A DNA stretch of 64,000 nt. Origin: Syncephalastrum monosporum B8922. Its lineage: Eukaryota; Mucoromycota; Mucoromycetes; Mucorales; Syncephalastraceae. The stretch covers positions 124,001 to 188,000 of the forward strand of contig JNEN01001222.1 in NCBI GenBank assembly GCA_000697355.1. Direction: 5' to 3'. The position numbers were made by a program, and so were the translations under genes. Below are positions 36,924 to 47,272 of this stretch, one piece after another. The notes beneath the pieces were generated by a model. That model was given only the letters and a program-made list of their open reading frames with translations. It had not been told where the DNA came from and ran no database searches. Every line of letters begins with the position of its first letter. The first letter of the stretch is position 1.

Positions 36924-38010
36924 ATGCAGGCGGAACCCACCATTGACAACAAACCAGAACCTCTCCGTGATGAGCGTCTCGTCGTCGTGCTTGAGAAGGC
37001 CTCGCTTGAGGCAGCCTTGCTGAACCCATACCGATCGCGAGACAACAAATTGCAGCTGCTCAACTGTGACGAGCATCAGTCTGTGCTGAAGCGTCTGGGT
37101 CGTGACATTGCAGACGCTCGGCCTGACATTGTGCACCAGGTAAGGATAAGAAACAAAAAAAAGGGACAGATATGTGGACAAGAGAAAGTAAGTGGAGCTG
37201 GACTCATTCATACGGCAACGTGTAGTGTTTGCTCGCTCTCCTCGATAGTCCTTTGAATCGGTCTGGCCATTTGGAGGTAGGAAGTCAAGTGTCAAAATTA
37301 AGGTTTTTGGTGGGCTTATTCCGTTATCCCGTGCTCATTATTGTAATTTATATTATACGATATCCAAGGTCTTTATCCATACTGCCCAAGGCATCGTCAT
37401 CCGCGTCAATCCCGAGTGCCGTATACCCCGAACGATCAAGCGATTCTCGGGTCTGATGGGTAAAATCTTTGACAGATAGAAGAAAGATCACAAAGAACAG
37501 TGTGTCAGTGGGTGCTTACCTTTCGCATGACCAGTGCAATTACTGCAGCTGGGCAGTATCGCAAGTGACAAGGAAGGCACGAACAAGCTTCTCGAAATCA
37601 TTCCCAAGCCTATCACCGAATGCCTGCCGCAAGGCGCAAGAAGAATAGGTAACACGCTTAAAAAAAGCCAGGGTTTATTTTATATATGTATGTGAGACTC
37701 ATCATTGGGGGCATAAAGCGTTGTCGTGGAACTCGCCCTGCGTGCGCCTCTATGACCATTTCAAGGCGCTGCCACGGGGTGGCCAGGTAGTTGTGTCAGT
37801 CGGTGCGATGGCCAAAGGTGAAGACAATTTCGCGGACAGCTATGCAGATGAAAAGATTGGTAAGCAGAGGGAGTTTTTGGCGGGTCAACGGGCCGGCTTA
37901 TTTATATCCATGCGTGCATTTAAATAGGCATTTCTCAATACCCATTGTCGGCGGCAGTGGCGTGCAGTAAAGTAACGTGTGCATTGGAGGATCTTTGGGA
38001 TATTATGTAA
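36924..38010 (+). CDS. EMG1: EMG1/Nep1 18S rRNA pseudouridine N1-methyltransferase
   Basis: Six exons: 36924-37139, 37226-37276, 37369-37459, 37535-37648, 37719-37859 and 37928-38010, giving 231 aa. The SPOUT-class fold is recognisable along its length: [74 protein letters not shown] and [23 protein letters not shown]. Emg1 methylates the hypermodified pseudouridine in helix 35 of 18S rRNA and is needed for 40S assembly. The trefoil-knot cofactor site is formed by VGAMAKG and the ISQYPLSA loop. Start codon lies 130 bp after the kinase stop, so the promoter is short. Confidence 0.97.
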
Positions 38011-38340
38011 AATAACAATGCGACGACATAATATTTTGTGTGTGTGTGTGTGTGCGTGTGTATAAATACTGAGATGCTCCCAGTATAAAAAGCAAGTGAT
38101 CCGCATGTGTGTCATCGTCATCACCATCGATCATCAACTGTCTACACTAAAGAGTTTATTTTATTTATTTTTGTTGCACAGTCAGTCTATTTATTAACAA
38201 TCGGGTCGATACACATCTACATCATTGTCTGCTACTACTGCGTTGGTATCCCTAGAAAAACAGCCTTCTTCTATTTCTCTCTTTTCCTTTCCATCTTTCG
38301 CTGACTTTTTCTATCTGTCTGCTGACTGCAATATAACCTT
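38011..38340. other. Intergenic EMG1 / DIPP
   Basis: A GT microsatellite (about 38038-38061) lies just after EMG1. T-rich sequence (38155-38175 and 38270-38300) precedes the Nudix start codon. No gene. Confidence 0.6.
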
Positions 38341-39083
38341 ATGATGGACTATCCCGCGGAAGCTCGCACAGGAAGAGAGAAGCAACGTTACGATGAGGAT
38401 GACGTGCGCCAGGTAAGGATGAGGCACGGCGATGCAGAAAAGAATCAGAGGGACCTCATTGCATTTATATAATGTAGGTTGCTGGTTGTCTCCCCATCGA
38501 TCCGCTGACCCAGCGCGTCATGCTCATCAGCAGTAGCAAGCATCCCAACACCTGGGTGTTTGTATGCCCTTCCATGTCGTAGCATTCACGAGACTCACCA
38601 ACCCCCTTTCTTCATAGCCTAAAGGCGGCTGGGAGAACGACGAGACGCGCGAGGAGGCAGCACAACGCGAGACATATGAAGAAGGTACGAAAGAAGTCCA
38701 TGTAAAGAATGGCTTGATATGAATCAGATGGTTCCTGTAGCTGGCGTGCGTGGACGCATTACCCGGTATGTGGGTAACTACTACGAGTACACAAAGAAAG
38801 GCAGCGCAAAAACCCGCTTTTGGGTCTACGAGCTCGAAATTCAAGAGATACTGAAAAAGTGGCCGGAAAAGAAAAAGCGCGAGCGTCGCTGGGTAAGTTC
38901 CTTTTTTCTTTTTTTCCTATGGGAGAGTCACACAAAGACCATCTCACATTGGGATAGTTCACTTTTGAAGAAGCTCTTTTGGCCATGGCTTTGCACAAGC
39001 CCTTCATGCAGGAAGCCTTACGACAGTCCTCGCTTGCCCCCGCATATAAAGCAACCCAGCCACAGAGCGCCATACATTTATGA
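38341..39083 (+). CDS. Diphosphoinositol polyphosphate phosphohydrolase (DIPP-type Nudix)
   Basis: Five exons: 38341-38412, 38478-38561, 38618-38684, 38741-38892 and 38958-39083, giving 166 aa. The full Nudix box GX5EX7REUXEEXGU is intact across the exon 3/4 junction (from PKGGWENDE to RETYEEAGV). Flanking DIPP features are present: VAGCLPID near the start, ISSSKHPNTWVFPKGGW, GNYYEYTKKG, and the late W..FTFEEALLAM helix. Yeast Ddp1 and fission-yeast Aps1 are the nearest types. They cleave inositol pyrophosphates and diadenosine polyphosphates, and Ddp1 also trims polyphosphate and 5'-diphosphate mRNA ends. The start could be either of two adjacent ATGs. It lies tail-to-tail with a paralogous Nudix gene. 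Confidence 0.93.
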
Positions 39084-39200
39084 TCAACAGAGATACACCC
39101 ATATAAACGCATCTACACCCGGTCTACCTAATCATTCTTTTCCTTTTTGTATGTGCAATCGATGATTTTATATGTATGCAGGATGACAATAGTATATATG

Positions 39201-39842
39201 CTATGGGCGAGAAAGGGATGATTGTTTGAGCGCCATGGCCGAATAAGGGCGTTCCTCCAAAGCCACGAGTGCCTGTTCATAGGTCGCCTAGAAATAAGAG
39301 GAAACATATGAGCCATGGTCTGGTCTTTTTTGCCCTATGTCAAGTTTTCACTAGCTTACCCAAACGCGCTGGCGTTCCTTCATGCTCGGCCATTGGTCGA
39401 GAAGCGCTGCATCGTTGAGCTCAAACATGGTGTGGTGCGCTACGATTTTACCACGCTTGTTGGCTTCGGTGTAGGTCGCCAGACGCCGCGGCGCTTGTTT
39501 CTCCTTGATGCCTGCCTCTGCGTTCAGGATCCGAGACACGGCAACCTCCACGGACTCGCCCTCCTCACAGTCACCGCGGGGGAGCACCAATTTGCCTTCG
39601 CGCTTGCGGCTTGTCAGCAGAAGCACCTTCTTTGTGGATCGGTCGACGAGGACAACACCGACGCTCTATTACGTGGATAGAATACATGTGAGCCAATGGA
39701 GGCAGCTGCATCTAGGTGTCGAACGTACCTTTCTGAGTGTCTTCTTCTTTGGCTTGGGTGCGAGCTTGGTCGTATCAACATCCTGCGCAGGTGCAGGCGT
39801 CGTCATAGGATAGGCGGCAGATCGAGATACAGTGCTGGCCAT
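39201..39842 (-). CDS. Degenerate Nudix paralogue (DIPP-like)
   Basis: Three exons: 39729-39842, 39360-39665 and 39201-39287, giving 168 aa, against 166 in the neighbour. It shares the fold and the C-terminal helix: WATYEQALVALEERPYSAMA and LKQSSL here, FTFEEALLAM and LRQSSL there. The Nudix box is damaged: G-DCEEG-E-SVEVAVS is followed by RILNAEAGI instead of REUXEEXGU. Thus two of the three key glutamates of the helix are Ile and Ala, and only one remains. In Nudix hydrolases these Glu bind the catalytic metals, so normal hydrolysis is unlikely. The reading frame is intact and splice sites are good, which suggests a maintained non-catalytic or altered protein rather than a dead gene. The N-terminus is Ala/Pro/Lys-rich and unlike the paralogue. 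Confidence 0.8.
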
Positions 39843-42661
39843 TGTGTATGATAGTTGTGTATGCGTGTGCTGAAATAAAGAAGAGACAAATGGTTGGGTA
39901 TAATTTTTGGGAGATGGCAGTCGAACCCAGTGCTTGCTTTTATATAGTTATCGACGGTAAAAATAACATAGGAATCACGACCGGACCGTAAACGGGGAAG
40001 GGGGGGAGTTGTATATTTGGGGGTTGAGGAGGGGGGCCTGTGCCCACATGTTTTTTTGGTGCATAGTGCGTCCGCCCGCTGCGCAGAGCGCGCGCCGTCA
40101 AGTGAATGTCGGTCTCGGCGAATAGACAAGCCGTATTCAAGCCTCCTGACATCGCGTGTACCTTCCATTTCTGTCTTAAGGGCATGCAGCTTGGCCCTGT
40201 TCGCATCAATTCCCGGATGTTGCATCCAGCCCCAGTTCCAGGATTCTTGCATTACACAGACGCACATAGGATCTCCCTTTTACGCATCGTCACCTTACTA
40301 CGGATTTATCAAATCATGACATAGGAGAGTATAACGATCGATGGAAAAAAAAAAAAAAAAAAGCCCGCAAGACCGCACCCAGCCATTCATCCGATCAGAG
40401 TCAAAAAAGTTTATGGGAGAAGCGCCGCAAGGGAGAAAAAAGATACGGCAGCAAGCGAAAAAAAATTCACCTTTTTAGGATAAATGGTCTAGCCTGGGCC
40501 CCCAAGCCTCTGAAGGACTATATCTAAATTACTATCTCAATGACAATAGAAACACACCGAATGAAATGAACATAGTCTGTGTTCAGTACTACGTGCTACA
40601 TAGGTACGACAGGTCGACGCGGAAATCCTTCTACAGGGAGCAAAGGCTTGTTTGAAATAGGATATTTGTGTACATTCGTTTGACTGTATATGCATGCAAG
40701 TATGTGCCGTGCGCGCGCGGATTTAGAAATATATTTGAGACACGCTTACTATAGATACCCGCACAACGAATAGACCTTTCTATTTCGAAGCATCGCGTGA
40801 TGTCCCCATGCCGCCTCAAGACTGTTATCATTGCGTGCGTCATAGTCCATATTGATTGAAAATCATTGTCGTATTCCAGTGTATATGTATACATACGTAA
40901 TCCCTTTATCTCTCCTGAAACCTTTTTGAGACTTTTTTTTTTGTTTCTGTTGGAGTGTTGAATTGCAAGGGCGTTTCTGCCGGCGCGTCAAAAATAGAAA
41001 CTGACAAAGATAAAACGGATTGGGGTTGAACGGAAGATGACAAAGCTACTACAGTACTTCTGTATTTCTATCCAACGGAGAGGAACGATGTCTCGACGGA
41101 AGATGGAAAACAAAGCGAACGAAGCCGAACGAAGTGAACCTCCCTCATAGAATCACCATGTTCCACCAGAAGCGAGTGATTTTGCTCATCTTAGCATTTG
41201 ATGCAGCAACAAGCAACAAGGTTCTGCATCGAAAAATTACCTTGCTAAGGAGTATACGGGGATCCATTCTATGAGGGGCATACACTTATATGTACGGATA
41301 AATATGTTACTCTTATTGTCAGCAGTGCGAAAATTAGAAAAAGGCAAGTTTTTAGGAGACACAGCTCGATGTCATATCTATCTGTCGAAATTTACGGTTT
41401 TAAATGCTGTGATGAAGGAAACTTCTATTTTTCACAAATTCTAAGGACACGCCTCTCCTTCATTACCTGCGTATTAACTCCATCCCACATGCTGTGAGGC
41501 AAACATTCGTACATTGAAATAATATGCATCATCATGTCTTTTGTTTTATTTTGTGACACTGTTTTGCTTTCGTGCAGATATGTTGCCTTTTGTTCGAATG
41601 CATTCTATATGCGAGTACTGATGTATCCTCCGCATCTTCTCGGCCATGTGTTGTTATAACTACAAAAGCCATACACAGCTTTTCATTCGTGCTGTATTGT
41701 TTATACAGGCGATCCAGCGTCATCTATCATCACCAACCGCATGTGGCTCAGCGTTTGATGATAAGATGATAACTCTGCCTTGGCCACCTTTCAATCACAT
41801 ACTGTATACCAATAGGTTGTTCTCTCGAACCCTCTGGACAAGTTCATGTGCCGACTTTTGAGTGCCGGGTATATTCCCGATTTTCCGGACCGTGTATTCC
41901 CGGATTTGTTCAACATGATACCGTTCCTGAAATATGTGTCCGTTGAGTTTCTATTGGAATTTCCAAGGTATATACTGCTATGGACCGACGGTAGGGTGCC
42001 CGGCAGAAGAAGTGGCTGGGTACTACAGCTTACCGCAAGAGTTCATGAATGAGTGACGTAGGATGCAAACGATGTGCGTGCTTTGCAACAGAGATAATAG
42101 TCTGAACATGAGAAGAGGTGCGGAAAAGCAGCATGGTGGGGATTGCTCGGAGATGGATTTCTCGGGCAACACTTAAAGAAGACGACCAGGATAGGAACAC
42201 ATCTTTTGACGACTAACATGAGAAACGTGATATGGATACCGGTATTTCTAGGGCGAAGGTGTACAAAGCGCGTCCATAGAATGCTCCTAAGCACGGTGCG
42301 TACCTGCTGCGTTCCTGAGCCACTTCTGGCGTCTTATGACGAATAAAGAGTGATCCTTGTATCACCTATCGAGCCAATGCCAGACATATTGCTACTTTAT
42401 AGTAGTCAAGATGACCATATGGCTACAGAGGCGTACATGCGACATATTGTCACTATATTATGATCGCAAGTACTCGTTAGCAGAGTGGCAAAACGATGCA
42501 TTGCAGAACAATCAAAAAAATTTTGCATGCGGGCGGGTAATTTGAAGTCAGTGTAGGCGAGGTTTTCTAGATTGGGGCCGTCAGGTTTTCGGGCAAGTAT
42601 GCATCTCTTGACTTGATTAACGCGTGCAAAACACAAGTGAAGCACACGACGCGTCGAGCCC
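39843..42661. other. Gene-poor interval
   Basis: About 2.8 kb. Only short non-conserved frames. A-run at 40345-40362, T-run near 40935-40943, G-runs at about 39995-40035. I see no terminal repeats or transposase remnant. The first ~100 bases are the promoter of the minus-strand Nudix gene. Confidence 0.55.
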
Positions 42662-45600
42662 ATGCCTCAACCTGAAGCGCACACATTACTGCAGAGCGAA
42701 GCTGACCAGGCGCAGCAGACGAACAACTACCTGGATGTCGTCTTGGGCATGCAGCTCCTCTACCACGGGGCCAATCCAGAGCAGCAAGAGCAGACACCGC
42801 CACAACAACAGCCATCGCATCCATCGCAGGCGCCACCGCACATACCCGCCGCAACGCCTCTCCCAGAAGCTGCCTCAGCCCACGATCCCCATGAGGAGGC
42901 CATCGTGATAAGCAGCGATGAAGAAGACCATGTCATGTTGAACCACTACCGTTCTTTGAAAGCCGGGGGTCAGTCGTTGGAGAACGCAATCGCCCTCGAC
43001 GACGACGACGATGACAACGCCAGCCAAGCGAATGCCAACCATGCGAACGCCCAATCGTCTGGACCCTCATTAGCGCAGGATCAACCCGCAGTTAAAGAGG
43101 TACCAACACTTGATACCCTCGCCCAATACCCTCGCCTTGCATCGCCACCAGCCCAGCCCACTCATGAGCTCGCCAAGACAACAACTACTGCAGAGAACTA
43201 TGTGATAGACCATTCGGTATCAGCCCTGGTGCACCACCGGCTGTCGTCGGCTTCTGAGCATCTGCCCGTGTCTGTGCCCGGGACAACGACAATGGCCCCG
43301 GTGGAAGCCCCACCCATCTCGCCAGCCACCACTCCTGCTACCACTACCACCGCTACTACCGCTACCGCTATCACTACGTCTACTACCGCTAATACTACTA
43401 CTACTACTCCTACTGTTACCACCACCACCACTAGCAGTGCTGCTGCTACTGCTGATACTACGCTCGCCAGATCCCCTGCGACTCCTTCCGAAAGATCCCC
43501 GCCAGCGCGTGAAACTCTACATCAAAACCCGTCTGGACCGGGGACGTCCCAAGCCGAGGGTCATAGAGACTCCACCGCTCCTGTACATGTACAACAAAAA
43601 ATGACAATTGACTCTCAGCATGCGTCTGTATATAATGCGACACCCCTTTCCACTCATAACTCTCCCGCACCACTCAATGCCCCATCTTCCATGCCTCACA
43701 CGTCGACGCCTCTTCACGTCGCTCCTTCGCCCGCCACGACCGCGATTCCTGCCCTTCACGTTGGCTATGCTTCCATCTCTTCCGATGACACGGACGAGAT
43801 CATGCTTGACGCGACGGACGGGACTTCCGAGACAGTTCAGGACAGCAAAGTCGATGTGAGCGACGAGGCTAGCTCTCATAAGGACGCGCTGACATCACCC
43901 AGCACCACCAGCCAGCCATTGCCTCCTAAGAAGCATGGGACCGGCCCATCCCCTCATAACCAGCATATACCTGTCCTTACAAAGGTGGAGGAGGAAAATA
44001 ATGACGACATGGAGGTGGAAGAAGATTGGACCTACCTTGCCACGATGAAAGAGCCCAAAGTGTCGCTCATTCAGGTATATAACAAGAAAAAAGGAAACAA
44101 AGAAAACACAATTGGAAACGTAGCGTCCGTTTGCTCACTAATTTTTTTTTTTTTTTTTTGCTTTCAAGGACGCCCGCACAGCGTACAAAACTGCGCTACC
44201 CACGGACGAGATACGCCTGCTGGACATGCTATCATGCATAGACATGGTGAGTGAATCACTCCGCTCCGCGAGTTACACAGGCAGGGCCGAGCGCGAAAGC
44301 AGACGCGGTCGACGGCATATGCCGCGCCTGCGACCCTATGTCCCCTGTCTGGTCTGGAAACGGTCGACGTGGGAGGACTGGTCCCAGTTGGAACCGGGCG
44401 ACTGGCTGCACTGGCCCTTTTCACAAGAGGAAGAGGATCTGATCATGGAGCGCGTCCAACGTTACGCAAAAAAGGCGCGCAAACGCAAGCTGAGTGGCCT
44501 GCCACGTTTGACAGAGGGCATCTGGGAAATGGTAGCCGATGGCATGATGGGGCGGCGCGCAACGGATGTCAGGCGCTTCTGGATCGACAAAATGTACAAC
44601 TTTGACATCATGCAAGATACCCCGGCTGTGGTGACGCTTGGTAAAGGTAAGCAGGCGCCGGTTGCATCACTTCCTTCAAGAGGAGAGGAGACTCAATCGT
44701 AGTATCAATATCATTATCGGCAATAGTCGTCAAACCTGGACACCACACGCGCTATACCGCCCTGTCCGAGATGCGCGCCTCTGGCAGCATGTGCAGCACC
44801 GCCATCACCGGCTCGATATGGGCAAACCTTGAACGAGAGCAGGTTTTTGGTCAGGGCAGCGCAGATACCGTCACCATGCAGATCATAAAGTATAAGAACA
44901 ATAGGTATGAATGCACAGCGGCTTTGGATATGCCTTTTCTGGTGGCTCACAGGGTAGTTAGTCCTCGGATTGTATGTGGGTCTGTCTGCAGCGACCAGCC
45001 TGAATTCAATCTACCCGGTAATCTGCGTGTTTTATCGACGGAGGACGAGCACGTCTCTTTCCTGGAAGGTCACAAGGTGAACCAAACCCTTCCCAATGGA
45101 CAAACACAAGGTATGCACATCACCCGCGGGGAGGAAATGCTCAGCGGTACTGATATTTTATGTGTATGTGCGGGTGTGTGAACAGAGATATGGCAGACCG
45201 TGAGCGACGTCAAGCTGTCCAATGATCATCGTTTCATCTTTTCCGCTTCCCTGGACTCCACGACCAAGGTGTGGTCATCCGAAACCGGAAAATTGCTTTC
45301 CACTCTCTGTAAGTTTCATGGAGGCAAGATGTCGAAGACGAATAGGATTGACACGTTCCGTCCCAGGTTTCCATGAACAACGCATCAACCAGCTCGCTGT
45401 CATGCCTGATACCCAAGACTATATCCTGGCGTCCGCAAGCGAAGACGGGTCGACCATCATCTGGAATTTGGCAGCCGCGGGCAATGCTGGTGCGGGCGTC
45501 CTGTGCGACTTGGACCCTGAGATGCCCGAAGTGTCAAGTGTAGAAAGTTTGACTTTTGGCCGCGGTCCATCGCGGGATATTCTCTTTACTGGTATCTCCA

Positions 45601-46481
45601 CAGATGATATTCGCAACCCTGGCATGGTAAGATGAAGGGATACAATCACGCGCAATGGCTAACGCCTCTTCGCGATCCAGATACAATCCTACCATGCAGG
45701 CACCGGGGATCGGCTGATCCAATATAAGACCATGAAAGGCAGCGTGTGTGAGGTAGAAATATCTCGTACAGGTAAACCAAATCGGGTCTTTGTATGGCAA
45801 TGGGTCCAATGTATCCGTTTTACTTACAAACTGTTTAGGTGGTTTACTGATATCAGGGAACTACGGTAATCCTGTCGGCATGGATTCCGGTGATGGTAAT
45901 CTCCATATCAACGACATTCGTTTCCCAGATGTCGTCATACGAGCCAAGACCGGACACAAGGATGTTAACGTGGTCAGGATGAGGTACGTCGTGGCCCGTT
46001 CTCCTGAGACAGACACCCCGGACTCACATTTATCCTACAGCCCATGCGAGCGCTATGTAGCTTCTGGAAATACACTCAACGAGGTTGCCATTGTGGACAT
46101 TCGTAATCCAAGCAAGCCCCTGTTCCGCTTCTCTCATGACAGTATGTTCATCGATCTCTCGAGTCCTGCCATGTCGAAATTGACCAATTTATGATAGATC
46201 ATCTGCCCGATTACCTGGTGCCTATCAACTCGGATATGGGTATCAATGGCATTATCTTTATGTCCAATTCGCGCTACGTCATCACGAGTGGAGGTGACTC
46301 ATCTGTCCGACTCTGGGATATATGGGGTAATGGTGAAATAATCCGGAACTATCCGTCCAGCAGCGCCGTAACCAGTCTTGCCCTGGACGAGGACTCGCTC
46401 ACGTTGGCAGCGGGCTGTACGGGTTCGGAAGGAATTGTACACGTTTGGTCCCCCATACGACATGACACGTATGAAAGATAA
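42662..46481 (+). CDS. SANT/Myb-like plus WD40-repeat protein
   Basis: Nine exons: 42662-44074, 44169-44646, 44727-45110, 45186-45308, 45367-45626, 45681-45771, 45839-45983, 46041-46141 and 46198-46481, giving 1092 aa. The first ~470 residues are disordered (Gln, Pro, Thr, Ser, with an Asp run and a Thr/Ala-rich run). Next comes WEDWSQLEPGDWLHWPFSQE followed by EEDLIMERV...IWEMVADGMMGRRATDVRRFW. Its Trp spacing and 'GRRATDVRRFW' end resemble a SANT/Myb repeat. The last ~450 residues form a beta-propeller with WD40 blades: SASLDSTTKVWSSETGKLL, LASASEDGSTIIWNL, ISGNYG...GNLHINDI and TSGGDSSVRLWDI. A chromatin or transcription role is plausible. Similarity to heterochromatin WD40 proteins such as Raf1 is only a thought. 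A possible extra 48-nt intron lies at 44909-44956. Confidence 0.8.
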
Positions 46482-46593
46482 TGTGTTACCATGCTTGTGT
46501 AGTAAAAGGGCACCTGAATTAAAAATATAAAGAGAATACCTATCATAGAAAAAGAATAGGCTTCCGTATCATCCTTTATTACATAAGCAGGGC

Positions 46594-46629
46594 GCTGTAG
46601 ACCTGGGTTCAATTCCCAGTCAGGACGTC
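46594..46629 (+). other. tRNA-like 3' half (T-arm)
   Basis: CTGGG (46601-46605), TTCAATT and CCCAG (46613-46617) make a perfect T-arm with B-box GGTTCAATTCC, followed by a possible acceptor strand TCAGGAC. No complementary GTCCTGA lies upstream, so a full tRNA is absent. It looks like a truncated tRNA or a pol III element fragment. Confidence 0.45.
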
Positions 46630-46852
46630 TTTATGTGGGAATCCTTTTGGCTGTAAGGACAGGGCCGGTTCGATAAGTGAACCAAAAAAGCAGCGAATAG
46701 AAAAAAATAAGGTGCAGCAAATAGAACCTAGATACCATAATCTCTCGAGCAGTATGATTTTGCTGATGACTGAACTGTAGCTCTTCAACTATCAATGGAA
46801 AAAGAGCCGAACAAATCTATCCGAACGTACCGCTTCATATCTTAGTATATCT

Positions 46853-47093
46853 CACGGTGACGGTGGGAAAAGTCCTGAGCAAGGTTGATCATAATTAACC
46901 GGTTTCCCGCACACGCGAAGCGTAAACGTAGGTATAGAGGCTGGCACCTCAAGCGGTGGGAAACAAACTCGAGTGAGCGAATGTTCAGTGGAGGTGTGAA
47001 GACCCGTACCCGAAGGCGAAGGGGATTATTCAGAGCCGTACAGCAAACAGGGTTGTCACTCTTGGACGAAGCGAAGCGAGTTTCACCGCCGTG
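46853..47093 (+). ncRNA. Structured RNA block resembling group II intron domain I
   Basis: The ends pair: CACGG (46853-46857) and CGGTG (46861-46865) against CACCGCCGTG (47084-47093), 10 bp with a 3-nt bulge. Inside are GGGAAA (46865-46870) with TTTCCC (46903-46908), enclosing a GGTTGA/TTAACC hairpin; ACGC-GAA-GCGT (46913-46923); CACCTC (46945-46950) with GAGGTG (46991-46996); and CCC/GGG around 47010-47023. Segments such as GTCCTGAGCAAGG, GCGGTGGGAAACAAACTCGA and GAGCGAATGTTCAG look like conserved domain I sequence of bacterial/organellar group II introns, from memory only. I saw no domain V hairpin, reverse transcriptase or boundary consensus nearby, so it would be a fragment. The origin (mitochondrial or endosymbiont DNA) is inferred. 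Confidence 0.4.
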
Positions 47094-47272
47094 TATAACA
47101 TACCATGTCATGTACAATAGAAGAATAGCTACAAACATAGGATTAGTGAGTATATCCAATCCAGTGATTCTAGGTTCAGTCATTTTAAAAGATCATTCTA
47201 AATGCCATAGGAAAAGAAAATGATTTATATATCCTGCAAGAAATCTATTTAATATACACACTACAGATCAAC

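Larger units (their letters stand above)
46482..47272. other. Non-coding interval with RNA-like relics
   Basis: No protein gene. It contains a tRNA-like 3' half near 46594-46629 and a highly structured block at 46853-47093, each listed separately. The remainder is AT-rich and unstructured to the eye. Confidence 0.6.

Noticed and set aside
44247..44279. Intron at GTGAGT in the SANT/WD40 gene
   Set aside because: Only about 33 nt long, and splicing it would need a frame change; the frame is open through and the downstream SANT-like segment is in that frame.
46853..47093. RNase P or RNase MRP RNA
   Set aside because: GGAAAAGTCC recalls the CR-I region, but it directly follows the terminal stem without the eukaryotic P3 domain, and the remaining blocks fit group II domain I better. 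Not excluded without a covariance search.
46885..47223. 112-aa basic protein frame on the plus strand
   Set aside because: Lies within the structured RNA block; such Arg-rich frames are typical by-products of structured RNA, and no start context or conserved domain is visible.
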